Below are positions 1 through 7,386 of a stretch of DNA of 20,085 bases, piece by piece (positions within the stretch are counted from its first letter, which is position 1; every line of letters begins with the position of its first letter). This DNA comes from Chitinophagales bacterium (GTDB taxonomy: Bacteria; Bacteroidota; Bacteroidia; Chitinophagales; Saprospiraceae). The translations under genes and the position numbers were made by a program. The notes beneath the pieces are model-generated. The model saw only the letters and a list, made by a program, of their open reading frames with translations, searched no databases and was not told the origin of the DNA. The stretch lies in contig JAAFHO010000023.1 of the NCBI GenBank assembly GCA_013297575.1, positions 1 through 20,085 of the forward strand. The letters are read 5' to 3'.

Positions 1-989
1 TGGATACCTTGTCCAAATCCGCCGCCGATATACGCAAAATCACCATATTTGTACAAAGTATTGAGCATACCGATATTATCAATAATAAGCCATTGAAAGG
101 TGGGAATAAGGAACGGAATGGCCTGTGATGCAGCACTATATGTAATGGCTTTTATGCCCAAAAGACCTTGCAGGCGCGCCACGTGTGCGGGCGAGGGCTC
201 ATGCGGTGCGCAGATGACTTTGCATTGCGATAACGCAGGATGCCGCAATGCTTCAAGGATCAAATCTTCGTCTTTGGCCCACGAACTACCCACCACCAAC
301 ACGGCTGCATTTTGGGTAAATGTGGCTATAATGGGCTGCGTTGGGGCGTTTGCAGCAATCTGCAATACTCGGTCAATACGGGTATCGCCAGCAATGGTAA
401 TGTTTTGATAACCAATAGATTGTAGTAGTTGGGCAGATTGGGTAGTTTGGGTAAAAATATGCTCAAAGCAAAAGATCATTTTTTGCCAAAATGCACCATA
501 CTTTTTGAAAAACGGCTGTTCGGGGCGGAACAATGCGGCAATCAGTAGGGTAGGGGTATTTCGTTTTTTGAGGGCAAGGAGGTAGTGTGGCCAAAATTCG
601 TATTTAACAAAAATAGCCAAATTGGGCTGAATCAAGTTCAAAAAATCGGTGGCATTGGAAGGGGAATCAAGGGGTAAATAGGCGACTAAATCGGCGTGCG
701 CATAATTTTTGCGCATTTCATACCCTGATGGCGAAAAGAAGGTCAATACGATCTTCCAATCGGGATATTGCGCCCGAAATGCTTCTAAAACAGGTCTGCC
801 TTGCTCAAATTCGCCCAAACTCGCCACGTGCATCCACAGTACTTTTCCATTGGGCTGGAATTGTTGGGCATAGATGGTGCGCCAATTTTTGCGCCCCTCC
901 ACTCCAAGGCGTATTTTTTTGTCCCAAAACGCGGCTACCTGCATCCCGAAGGATAGGAGGTGACTGGCAAGGGTATAAAGGAATAACAT
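1..989 (-). CDS. waaA: 3-deoxy-D-manno-octulosonic acid (Kdo) transferase, C-terminus cut by window edge
   Basis: Transfers Kdo from CMP-Kdo to the lipid A precursor at the inner face of the cytoplasmic membrane, building the LPS inner core. The frame opens with ATG at 989 and runs through position 1 without a stop, giving 329 residues of a family usually a little over 400; the last part of the second Rossmann domain is missing. A hydrophobic N-terminal segment (about residues 1-21) is followed by DKKIRLGVEGRKNW (23-36), typical of the family. ASLGEFEQGRP (56-66) carries the expected catalytic glutamate E60, and GDTRIDRV (about residue 200) is the family signature; GGGFGQGIH lies at the cut end. 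A TACCTTTG box on the minus strand ends 7 bases before the ATG, so the leader should be very short. Divergent from the nucleoside phosphorylase. The identification is firm. Confidence 0.95.
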   Translation of the reverse strand, partial: MLFLYTLASHLLSFGMQVAAFWDKKIRLGVEGRKNWRTIYAQQFQPNGKVLWMHVASLGEFEQGRPVLEAFRAQYPDWKIVLTFFSPSGYEMRKNYAHADLVAYLPLDSPSNATDFLNLIQPNLAIFVKYEFWPHYLLALKKRNTPTLLIAALFRPEQPFFKKYGAFWQKMIFCFEHIFTQTTQSAQLLQSIGYQNITIAGDTRIDRVLQIAANAPTQPIIATFTQNAAVLVVGSSWAKDEDLILEALRHPALSQCKVICAPHEPSPAHVARLQGLLGIKAITYSAASQAIPFLIPTFQWLIIDNIGMLNTLYKYGDFAYIGGGFGQGI

Positions 990-996
990 AATCGTG

Positions 997-1004
997 CAAA
1001 GGTA
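997..1004 (-). promoter_or_regulatory. Bacteroidota -7 promoter box for waaA
   Basis: Reads TACCTTTG on the minus strand, a perfect match to the TAnnTTTG element of Bacteroidota housekeeping promoters. It ends 7 bases before the waaA ATG. No TTG lies at the usual 17-23 base spacing; the nearest (1034-1036) is 29 bases away. The call rests on the -7 box alone. Confidence 0.45.
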
Positions 1005-1065
1005 ATGGCTTGTGGTGGGTTTTTGTACCTTTACAACGTCGAACACAGTGTAAAAAACATAAATC

Positions 1066-1935
1066 ATGAACAACGCAGAACTTATTCTCAACAAAGACGG
1101 CAGTATTTACCATTTGGGATTACACCGCGAGCAATTGGCCAATACCATTATTACTGTGGGCGATCCCGAGCGGGTAGCCAAAGTGAGTCGTCATTTTGAT
1201 CGTGTGGAACATCGGGTGCGGCGGCGCGAATTTGTGACGCATACGGGCTGGTTGGGACATAACAGGATTTCGGTCATTTCGACGGGTATCGGACCCGATA
1301 ATATTGATATTGTGCTTAATGAATTGGATGCTTTGGTGAATATTGATTTTGAAAATAAACGGCCAGTAGCCATACCTACATCTTTGAAAATCATTCGATT
1401 AGGTACTACTGGCGGATTGCAGGAGGACTTGTCCGTGGATAGTTTTGTGGCCAGTACAGGGGCTTTTGGTTTGGATGGATTATTGCAGTTTTATGATGCA
1501 CCGGAGTTATGCAATCATGCTGCGGTAGCGGCGTTGCGCGCGCATTGTGCAGGTCAGTGGGACTTTCCATTGGCACCTTATTTTGCTCCTGCGGATAGGG
1601 CTTTAATGCAATTGGTACCGTTGGATTTCCATCGGGGTATTACGGCTACTAATCCAGGGTTTTATGGCCCGCAAGGTCGGCAATTGCGTGCTCCAGTGCG
1701 TTTTCCAGGTTATCTTGATTTATTACAACAGTTTGATTATCAAGGTGAAAAGATCGTTAATTTGGAAATGGAAACGGCGGCTATTCTGGGTTTGTCGCAT
1801 TTGCTGGGTCATCAGGCCATATCGTTGAGTGTGATATTGGCCAATCGGAGTAAAGGCACATTTAGCAAAAATCCTGCGAGATCGGTGGGGAAATTAATAG
1901 GGGTGGCGTTGGAAAAGATAAGTGATCTTGGGTAA
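1066..1935 (+). CDS. Nucleoside phosphorylase, uridine phosphorylase-like (PNP_UDP family)
   Basis: Predicted cytosolic enzyme that splits a nucleoside with phosphate into free base and (deoxy)ribose 1-phosphate, a salvage step. The 289 residues are slightly longer than classical uridine phosphorylase (about 250). The phosphate-binding GDPERV lies at 32-37, followed by STGIGPDN and RLGTTGGLQ. ITATNPGFYGPQGRQLR corresponds to the base-recognition region of Udp-like enzymes, and NLEMETAAI (about 232-240) holds the ribose-binding Glu-Met-Glu (E234-M235-E236). The order and spacing match Udp more than PNP or MTAP, but pyrimidine versus purine preference cannot be settled from sequence. ATG 1066 is the natural start because IYHLGL follows shortly. 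A degenerate TACCTTTA box lies upstream at about 1026-1033. The gene stands alone, with the amylase gene 77 bases downstream. Confidence 0.9.
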   Translation: MNNAELILNKDGSIYHLGLHREQLANTIITVGDPERVAKVSRHFDRVEHRVRRREFVTHTGWLGHNRISVISTGIGPDNIDIVLNELDALVNIDFENKRPVAIPTSLKIIRLGTTGGLQEDLSVDSFVASTGAFGLDGLLQFYDAPELCNHAAVAALRAHCAGQWDFPLAPYFAPADRALMQLVPLDFHRGITATNPGFYGPQGRQLRAPVRFPGYLDLLQQFDYQGEKIVNLEMETAAILGLSHLLGHQAISLSVILANRSKGTFSKNPARSVGKLIGVALEKISDLG

Positions 1936-1982
1936 AAAGAATACATCGGTAGAATGGAGTACCTACGAACACCAATACAACC

Positions 1983-1990
1983 TATATTTG
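1983..1990 (+). promoter_or_regulatory. Possible -7 promoter box for the GH13 lipoprotein gene
   Basis: TATATTTG matches TAnnTTTG and ends 22 bases before the ATG at 2013. No TTG is present 17-23 bases upstream, so this is a partial match. It suggests the amylase gene can be transcribed independently of the phosphorylase gene. Confidence 0.4.
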
Positions 1991-2012
1991 CCCAATAATT
2001 TAATTAACAACT

Positions 2013-3914
2013 ATGTTTACAAACACGATTCGCTTACTCGCAGTACTTTTTGTATTGCCATTTACGGGGTCATGCCGCAACCCGCACCCCGTTGCTACGC
2101 CCACGCGCCTTGTTGCGCTTACCAATGATTTACGCGTGGAACCTGCCAATTGGTGGACAGGAATGGTGCACAATACTGTTGAAGTTTTGTTCCACCAAAA
2201 GGATATTGCCAAAATGGGCGTGACTTTTGGCGCCAAAGCACCCGGTATCAAAATCCTAAAAACAGAACGTGGCGATAGTGAAAATTATTTATTCGTCACG
2301 TTGAGTATTTCGCCCAAAGCCAAGCCGCAAAAAGTACCGTTGGTGTTCCAAAATGCGCAAACCAAAGAGACATTTACGCATGTTTTTCCAATTTTAGCCA
2401 GAAAAACCCAAAAACCACAAGGTGTTTCTAGTAAAGATGTGGTTTATTTGGTGTTTCCTGATCGTTTTGCCAATGGAGATCCGAGCAACGATAATGTAAA
2501 AGGCATGTACCAAGGGCTGCAACGCGATTCTTTAGTGGGGCGGCATGGTGGCGATTTGCAAGGTGTGATCGATCACTTGGATTATATGCAGGATTTGGGC
2601 ATTACTACGCTTTGGCTTAATCCCGAACTGGAAAATAACCAAGATATTGAGTCTTATCATGGCTATGCTATTACGGATCATTATAGGGTAGATCGCCGTT
2701 TTGGCAATAATGAAAAACTAAAAGAACTTATCGACAAATCGCATGCACGTGGCATCAAAGTGGTGCGCGATGTGGTGCTGAATCATATCGGTAACAAGCA
2801 TTATTGGATGGATGATTTGCCCACCAAAGACTGGATCAACCAATGGCCTGCTTTGACCAAAACCACCTATCGCGCACCTACATTGGTGGATCCTTACGCA
2901 TCGCAAGCCGATAAAAAATTATTTAGCGATGGTTGGTTTGTGCCACACATGCCCGATTTGAACCAACGCAACCCGCATCTGGCCAATTATTTGATCCAAC
3001 AGGCCATTTGGTGGGTAGAATACGCGGGTTTTGATGGTCTTCGTGTGGATACTTATACGTACTCCGATCAGCAGTTTTGCTCCACTTGGTGCGCCGAATT
3101 GCAACGGGAATACCCGGGAATTGGGATGTTTGGCGAAATTTGGGAGCACGGTGTGAGTATCCAAGGTTATTTTGCGGATAACCAACCGTTGAAAAAAACG
3201 GGTTTTGATTCCAATTTGCCCGGTGTCGTGGATTTTCAACTGATGTACGCCATACACGAAGCACTCAACCGCGAACAAGGCTGGACAGAGGGTGCTTGCC
3301 GGATTTATTATACCTTGGCAAAGGACAATTTTTATGAAGATGCTTCTCGAAATTTAATTATGCTCGACAACCACGATGTTTCTCGTTTTTATACCGTTGT
3401 ACAAGAAAATTATAGCAAATACAAGAGCGGAATGGCATTTTTGCTTACCATGCGCGGTATTCCACAGATTTATTATATGACCGAATTACTGGGCAGTGGG
3501 AGCGAGTGGCCTTCGCATGGTAATATTCGCAAGGAATTTCCTGGCGGTTGGGCGGGTGACAAAGTGAACAAATTTACGCCTGCGGGAAGAACGCCAGAAG
3601 AGGCGGCCGCTTATAATTATGCCCGTACATTGATCCGTTATCGGAATACCCATGAAGTGTTGCAAACAGGGAAAATGATGCAATTTGTGCCTGAAAACAG
3701 TGTTTATGTTTATTTTCGATACAATGAAAAGGACAATCCAGTGATGGTAGTATTGAATACGGCGAATGAAGAGCGGACGGTGGACACAGGGCGTTTTTCA
3801 GAAATGATAAAAGGACATACATCGGCGTTAGATATCACCACCGGACAAACGATTTCGGATCTAAAATCGTTAAAACTAGAAAAAAATTCGGTGTTGGTAT
3901 TGGAGTTGAAATAA
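2013..3914 (+). CDS. GH13 alpha-amylase/cyclomaltodextrinase-like lipoprotein
   Basis: Predicted alpha-glucan hydrolase acting on maltodextrins, cyclodextrins or pullulan. The N-terminus is a lipoprotein signal: hydrophobic residues 7-17, then FTGS before Cys21, so the mature enzyme is membrane-anchored. About 33-130 resembles the N-terminal beta-sandwich of cyclomaltodextrinase/neopullulanase enzymes. The GH13 barrel starts near 141 (VVYLVFPDRFANGD). Visible GH13 motifs are DVVLNH (253-258), DGLRVD with nucleophile Asp346, GEIWEHG with acid/base Glu375, and LDNHD with transition-state Asp455. The complete triad suggests an active enzyme. Residues from about 550 form the C-terminal beta domain. 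At 633 residues the length fits SusA-like neopullulanases. No SusC/SusD or regulator is adjacent, so this is not a classical Sus locus within the window. Exact substrate and which membrane it sits in are inference. Confidence 0.92.
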   Translation: MFTNTIRLLAVLFVLPFTGSCRNPHPVATPTRLVALTNDLRVEPANWWTGMVHNTVEVLFHQKDIAKMGVTFGAKAPGIKILKTERGDSENYLFVTLSISPKAKPQKVPLVFQNAQTKETFTHVFPILARKTQKPQGVSSKDVVYLVFPDRFANGDPSNDNVKGMYQGLQRDSLVGRHGGDLQGVIDHLDYMQDLGITTLWLNPELENNQDIESYHGYAITDHYRVDRRFGNNEKLKELIDKSHARGIKVVRDVVLNHIGNKHYWMDDLPTKDWINQWPALTKTTYRAPTLVDPYASQADKKLFSDGWFVPHMPDLNQRNPHLANYLIQQAIWWVEYAGFDGLRVDTYTYSDQQFCSTWCAELQREYPGIGMFGEIWEHGVSIQGYFADNQPLKKTGFDSNLPGVVDFQLMYAIHEALNREQGWTEGACRIYYTLAKDNFYEDASRNLIMLDNHDVSRFYTVVQENYSKYKSGMAFLLTMRGIPQIYYMTELLGSGSEWPSHGNIRKEFPGGWAGDKVNKFTPAGRTPEEAAAYNYARTLIRYRNTHEVLQTGKMMQFVPENSVYVYFRYNEKDNPVMVVLNTANEERTVDTGRFSEMIKGHTSALDITTGQTISDLKSLKLEKNSVLVLELK

Positions 3915-3930
3915 AGTAGTTCGCTTCAAC

Positions 3931-3997
3931 TAATCGACACTACCTTTTTGCTAATAGGTGATTATTAAATCGTTGTTGATTCTTGAAGTGTCGATTA
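3931..3997. repeat. 11-bp inverted repeat downstream of the amylase gene
   Basis: TAATCGACACT at 3931-3941 is the perfect reverse complement of AGTGTCGATTA at 3987-3997, with a 45-base loop. It lies just after the amylase stop. It could be a 3'-end hairpin or a remnant of a repeat element; the long loop argues against a classical intrinsic terminator. Confidence 0.4.
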
Positions 3998-4045
3998 TTT
4001 AGCCTACTTACTAAATGCCGGCGTGACTTTAATTTTAATATCGTC

Positions 4046-4277
4046 AACTTAGCGATGAACTAACCACGTAGTGGTTGAACTTGAATAGCCCCGAATGAAA
4101 TTCGGGATTGAGTATGTGGTAATATTTAACAACTACGAAGTAGTTGAACATCAACGTATTATGGGCGTTTCATTAAGTTCAACCCCTTTCAGGGTTACCC
4201 CCTGCCCCCTTAATCCCCGAATTTCATTCAGGGCTATTCAAGTTCAACCACTACGTGGTTAGTTTATCATTAAGTCG
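4046..4277. repeat. Long inverted repeat containing six short hairpins (REP/MITE-like)
   Basis: The outer arms are imperfect reverse complements (about 4046-4108 and 4210-4277), with a perfect 34-bp core at 4058-4091 against 4231-4264. Nested stems are AACCAC/GTGGTT with loop GTA (4062-4076), CCCGAAT/ATTCGGG with loop GAA (4090-4106), AACTAC/GTAGTT with loop GAA (4131-4145), AACCC/GGGTT (4181-4196), a bulged CCCGAAT stem (4215-4233), and AACCAC/GTGGTT with loop TAC (4246-4260). Most loops are three bases. The mirror layout suggests a mobile, REP-like or MITE-like repeat, possibly moved by an IS200/RAYT-type transposase elsewhere. No transposase is in the window. Repeat status in the genome is inferred. 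Confidence 0.75.
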
Positions 4278-4297
4278 TCAATTTACAGTGTGTTTAA

Positions 4298-4426
4298 TCA
4301 ACTAAAAATGAAATACATCAATGCGACCAAAACGACGGTTGCAATGACTACAATCATTAAAAACTTCCGATTTTCTTCGGCATCGTTCGCTTTTTGCTGC
4401 TCTTTTGTAAATTTTTGCTTAGCCAT
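4298..4426 (-). CDS. Small single-span membrane protein, 42 residues
   Basis: ATG at 4426-4424 and stop TGA at 4300-4298 encode 42 residues. The first part, about residues 1-22, is charged and polar and opens with MAKQKFTKEQQKANDAEENR. The rest (about 23-41) is one continuous hydrophobic helix, KFLMIVVIATVVLVALMYF, ending three residues later. This matches a tail-anchored protein with the N-terminus in the cytoplasm. It lies 37 bases downstream of the POT transporter stop on the same strand, with no visible promoter between, so co-transcription is likely. It may be a small accessory subunit or an independent membrane peptide. I recognise no named family. The sharp split between a charged half and a hydrophobic half makes a chance ORF unlikely. 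Confidence 0.65.
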   Translation of the reverse strand: MAKQKFTKEQQKANDAEENRKFLMIVVIATVVLVALMYFIFS

Positions 4427-4463
4427 GATATAGTTTGTTATATGAGTGATAAGAAATGAATAT

Positions 4464-6101
4464 CTAATAAACGCCCGATTCCTTAAAGATCCTGTTGAGC
4501 CATTTCATCATAGCCAACAACACCAGTGAGGCGATAGAGAGCAGTATAAAATTGACCCAAAAGAAATTGGCTTTGTCGTCGTAGTTGTCCCACATTTTGG
4601 CCAATACGCCCGATAATTTGTTGCCTAATGAAGTGGCCAATTGCCATCCGCCCATCATTAAACCCGCAATACGTGGCGGTGCCATTTTGGAAACCATTGA
4701 TAAACCCATAGGGCTTAGGCAAAGTTCGCCAAAAGTAATGACGCAATAAGTGGCAATAATCCACCAAGCCGATGATTTTTCGGCGCCATTGTTACAAGCG
4801 TGTACGGCCCATACCGTAATAAGGGTGGATAACGCTGTGATAATGAGTCCCCAACTGATTTTTCCGGGAGTGGTAGGTTCTTTTTTGCGTTTTCGGAGCC
4901 ACGCAAACGCCATAATGACGACTGGTGTTAGTACGATGACAAAGAATGGATTGACCGATTGGAATATCTCTGTGGAGACCAATTTTACTTCTGTTCCTGG
5001 CGCGGGACGCTCATTTTCAGGAATATTGATAAAATATGGGTTCATGATATCCGTCGATTTCGCTATTTTTCCATCGGCATCTTTATGGGTTCGGAATTGG
5101 CTATCGTAAATTGGGAAAGTACCATTTTCCATCTTAATCGTTTGGGTTGCGCCCAATGCCTTGGCTGTGGATTCCAGAGCAGGCACCATCGAACGATCGG
5201 TGTAAAATTCGGCCCAAGTAGTAAGTGCTGTGCCATTTTGTTTGAACACCGCCCAAAAGACAATTACAATGGCATAAACGGCTAATAACGCCCTGATGCG
5301 CGGCTTTTCGTCGTTAGAAGCCTTCATCAGTGTCCATATAAAAAAGCCAACAACAGGCAATGCTCCAAAGAGAAACGCATCTGTAGAGTCGGAACCAAAA
5401 ATATTGCCAGGTATTTTCCATGCTAGAATACCCGTAACAATAGCAGGCAGTAATACCGACGAAAGTAATACGCCCACTCCTGCTTCTGAAGGTGCAACTT
5501 GGCTTTTTACATCGGCTTTTGCATAGTGTTTCCAACCTGTAATAAAGACCGCAACACCGATAAACATACCAATGCCTGCGGCGGCAAAAGCATAGCCCCA
5601 ACCATAGTTATTGCGTAAGAATGCGGCAATAAAATTACAAATCAATGCGCCTACATTGATGCCCATGTAAAAAATACTGTATCCGTCATCTTTTAAGGTT
5701 TTATAGCGTTCGTCATTGTACAAATTGCCGAGCAAGGTGGAAATATTGGGTTTGAAAAAGCCATTTCCCAAGATCATTACGAACAAAGCCGCGTAAAATG
5801 TGGTTAAATTGTGCGGAATAGCCAACATAAGGTAACCAATTCCCATCAGTACGCCACCAATGACAATGGAACGCCGGAAGCCAAGAATACGATCGGCCAA
5901 CAAGCCACCCACAAATGGGGTGATATAAACCAATGCGATAAAAGTACCAAATACATCGGCACCCACCCCTCGTTCAAAACCTAGCCCACTTTGAGTGTCG
6001 GTCATGTACAAAAGAAAGATACCAATCATAAGGTAATAACCAAAACGTTCCCACATTTCGGTTAAGAATAAATAAGGCAGTGCCTTTGGATGCTTGTTCA
6101 T
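4464..6101 (-). CDS. POT/PTR family proton-dependent oligopeptide transporter
   Basis: Inner-membrane major-facilitator symporter that imports di- and tripeptides with protons. It is 545 residues from the chosen start. EMWERFGYY near the N-terminus is the POT signature ExxERFxYY, used in proton coupling. It is followed by TPFVGGLLADRILG, GNGFFKPNIS and FYMGINVGALI, all conserved in the family. GELCLSPMGLSMVSKMAP in the C-terminal half is also typical. An extra polar segment sits in the middle (roughly residues 310-380), between helices. The frame is open back to an ATG at 6134, but a full promoter (TTG, 18 bases, TACATTTG) occupies 6106-6134. The ATG at 6101, giving MNKHPKALPYLF, is therefore preferred; only 4 bases separate it from the -7 box. 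The small membrane protein gene follows 37 bases downstream. Confidence 0.95.
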   Translation of the reverse strand: MNKHPKALPYLFLTEMWERFGYYLMIGIFLLYMTDTQSGLGFERGVGADVFGTFIALVYITPFVGGLLADRILGFRRSIVIGGVLMGIGYLMLAIPHNLTTFYAALFVMILGNGFFKPNISTLLGNLYNDERYKTLKDDGYSIFYMGINVGALICNFIAAFLRNNYGWGYAFAAAGIGMFIGVAVFITGWKHYAKADVKSQVAPSEAGVGVLLSSVLLPAIVTGILAWKIPGNIFGSDSTDAFLFGALPVVGFFIWTLMKASNDEKPRIRALLAVYAIVIVFWAVFKQNGTALTTWAEFYTDRSMVPALESTAKALGATQTIKMENGTFPIYDSQFRTHKDADGKIAKSTDIMNPYFINIPENERPAPGTEVKLVSTEIFQSVNPFFVIVLTPVVIMAFAWLRKRKKEPTTPGKISWGLIITALSTLITVWAVHACNNGAEKSSAWWIIATYCVITFGELCLSPMGLSMVSKMAPPRIAGLMMGGWQLATSLGNKLSGVLAKMWDNYDDKANFFWVNFILLSIASLVLLAMMKWLNRIFKESGVY

Positions 6102-6105
6102 AAGG

Positions 6106-6134
6106 CAAATGTAAAGTCTGTTATTGGTTTTCAA
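6106..6134 (-). promoter_or_regulatory. Promoter of the POT transporter gene, with almost no leader
   Basis: On the minus strand: TTG (6134-6132), an 18-base spacer, then TACATTTG (6113-6106). This is a full match to the Bacteroidota pattern TTG-N17-23-TAnnTTTG. The -7 box ends 4 bases before ATG 6101, so the transcript would begin at or next to the start codon. This is the main reason for rejecting the upstream ATG at 6134. Confidence 0.65.
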
Positions 6135-6177
6135 AATTTTTTTTACAAAAAAAGAAAGTGTGTTGGTAAATAAACCT

Positions 6178-6185
6178 TAATTTTG
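6178..6185 (+). promoter_or_regulatory. Possible -7 box for the pspC-like/methyltransferase pair
   Basis: TAATTTTG matches TAnnTTTG and ends 28 bases before the ATG at 6214. The nearest upstream TTG (6163-6165) is only 12 bases away, shorter than usual, so the -33 part is uncertain. It sits in the divergent gap with the POT promoter. Confidence 0.45.
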
Positions 6186-6213
6186 CGTGATGGCCATTTA
6201 AAAAATATACAAT

Positions 6214-6435
6214 ATGCTACGAAATTGGTTCAAGGACTTAGTAGAAAGGCACGCATTTGGGGTTTGTCAATATTTGGGGGAAAAGATGCATTTGTCCCCA
6301 TCTGAGGTAAGAAAATACTTTATTTACACCTCATTTATTGCAATGGGATCTCCTTTGATCGTTTATTTGGTGATTGCTTTTTGGGTCAATCTACGCCGTT
6401 ATATCCGTCGTGGGAAAAGTGCATTGTGGGATTAG
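6214..6435 (+). CDS. PspC-domain small membrane protein
   Basis: 73 residues, essentially one PspC domain. YLGEKMHLSPSEVRKYFIY (about 20-38) is the usual helical motif preceding the membrane span. A hydrophobic segment runs from about 38 to 58 (TSFIAMGSPLIVYLVIAFWVN), and a basic tail RRYIRRGK follows. PspC proteins in Proteobacteria sense envelope stress with PspB. In Bacteroidota, stand-alone PspC proteins are common and less understood, so a membrane-stress role is inference by family. It ends three bases before the methyltransferase ATG, which strongly suggests one transcript. No PspA or PspB homologue is in the window. Confidence 0.88.
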   Translation: MLRNWFKDLVERHAFGVCQYLGEKMHLSPSEVRKYFIYTSFIAMGSPLIVYLVIAFWVNLRRYIRRGKSALWD

Positions 6436-6438
6436 TTC

Positions 6439-7290
6439 ATGCTAAAAATTCAGCAATTTTATTTTAGATTTATCGCTTGGGGGCGCTTTTATTGGAATGC
6501 CGTAACAAAATATCAGGTACATTCTCCTTTTGTTTTTCAATGGATCACCGATGTGCTGGAAGACCAGCGACATTACTATGCCTTTGGTGCAATTGATGCT
6601 TTGCGGACTAAAATGTTGTCCAGCAATACGCCTATTCAAGTGTTAGATTATGGTGCGGGGCCAAGTGCAAGTTTGGAAAATCAAAATGAGCCTACCCTTC
6701 GTAATACTACTTTGAAAAAGATCGTACAAGGTGCGGGCAGCGATGCCAGGCAAGGGGAAATGTTATTTAAAATGGCAGATCTGTACGCGCCAAAATATAT
6801 CTTAGAATTGGGTACATCGGTAGGGTTGGGAACTTTGTATATAGCGCAAGGTGGTCGCTCCGGAGCGCAATTTATTAGTTTAGAGGGTTGCCCCAACTCG
6901 GCTGAAATTGCTCGTTTGAACCTCCGAACATTGGGGGTTAAAAACGTAGAAGTAAGGGCGGGCAGTTTTGAGCAAAACTTAAAAAAGGCAGTACAGGACA
7001 TGCCTCAGCTCGATTTTGTTTATTTTGATGGCAACCATCAAGTTACGCCAACGTTAAGTTATTTTCAAATTTGCTTGGATAAGGCACATAAAGACACCGT
7101 ATTTATTTGGGATGATGTACATTGGTCCCAAGGAATGGAAAATGCTTGGGAAATGATAAAAAAACACGAGAAAGTAACACTAACGATTGATTGTGGCCAT
7201 TTTGCTTGTGCTTTTTTTAATCCTGATCACAAAATAAAACAACATTTCCAAATTGTACCTTCAAGTTGGAAACCATGGAAGGTTTTCTAA
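6439..7290 (+). CDS. Class I SAM-dependent methyltransferase (O-methyltransferase-like)
   Basis: 283 residues. The Rossmann core starts with motif I, LELGTSVGLGT (122-132), which binds S-adenosylmethionine. ISLEGCPNSAEIARLN follows, with the acidic residue expected to hold the SAM ribose. DFVYFDGNHQ and IWDDVHWSQGM provide the acidic residues typical of the Methyltransf_24/O-methyltransferase group. The N-terminal 110 residues, opening FYFRFIAWGRFYWNAVTKYQ, resemble the amphipathic start seen in many Bacteroidota members and hold the HSPFVF motif. Substrate is unknown. Its position right behind a PspC gene hints at a membrane-associated substrate, but that is only context. It starts three bases after the pspC stop with no promoter between. 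Confidence 0.85.
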   Translation: MLKIQQFYFRFIAWGRFYWNAVTKYQVHSPFVFQWITDVLEDQRHYYAFGAIDALRTKMLSSNTPIQVLDYGAGPSASLENQNEPTLRNTTLKKIVQGAGSDARQGEMLFKMADLYAPKYILELGTSVGLGTLYIAQGGRSGAQFISLEGCPNSAEIARLNLRTLGVKNVEVRAGSFEQNLKKAVQDMPQLDFVYFDGNHQVTPTLSYFQICLDKAHKDTVFIWDDVHWSQGMENAWEMIKKHEKVTLTIDCGHFACAFFNPDHKIKQHFQIVPSSWKPWKVF

Positions 7291-7386
7291 GTAGCCTTTA
7301 AAAAATAGTCTCTAATACCTAACCATAACCATACCATCAAACTTAACATTACATACCGCGATATTTGGAGGATTTCTGCTCCAATC

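Larger units (their letters stand above)
3915..4297. other. Structured intergenic region between convergent genes
   Basis: 383 bases between the plus-strand amylase stop and the minus-strand small-protein stop. I found no convincing gene in it. It holds an 11-bp inverted repeat (3931-3941 with 3987-3997) and then a dense set of hairpins within a long inverted repeat (4046-4277). Both flanking transcripts run into it, so it may end transcription or protect mRNA 3' ends, though no clear T-run follows the stems. Confidence 0.7.

Noticed and set aside
100..408. 102-residue plus-strand ORF near the left edge
   Set aside because: It lies antisense to waaA, whose frame and motifs are clear.
1922..2128. 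68-residue plus-strand ORF spanning the gap before the amylase gene
   Set aside because: It overlaps the ends of two well-supported genes and shows no recognisable protein pattern.
4046..4277. CRISPR array
   Set aside because: The repeats are inverted hairpins of differing sequence with no regular spacers, and no cas genes are present.
6102..6134. Longer N-terminus of the POT transporter from ATG 6134
   Set aside because: The extension coincides with a full promoter; the POT homology begins after ATG 6101.
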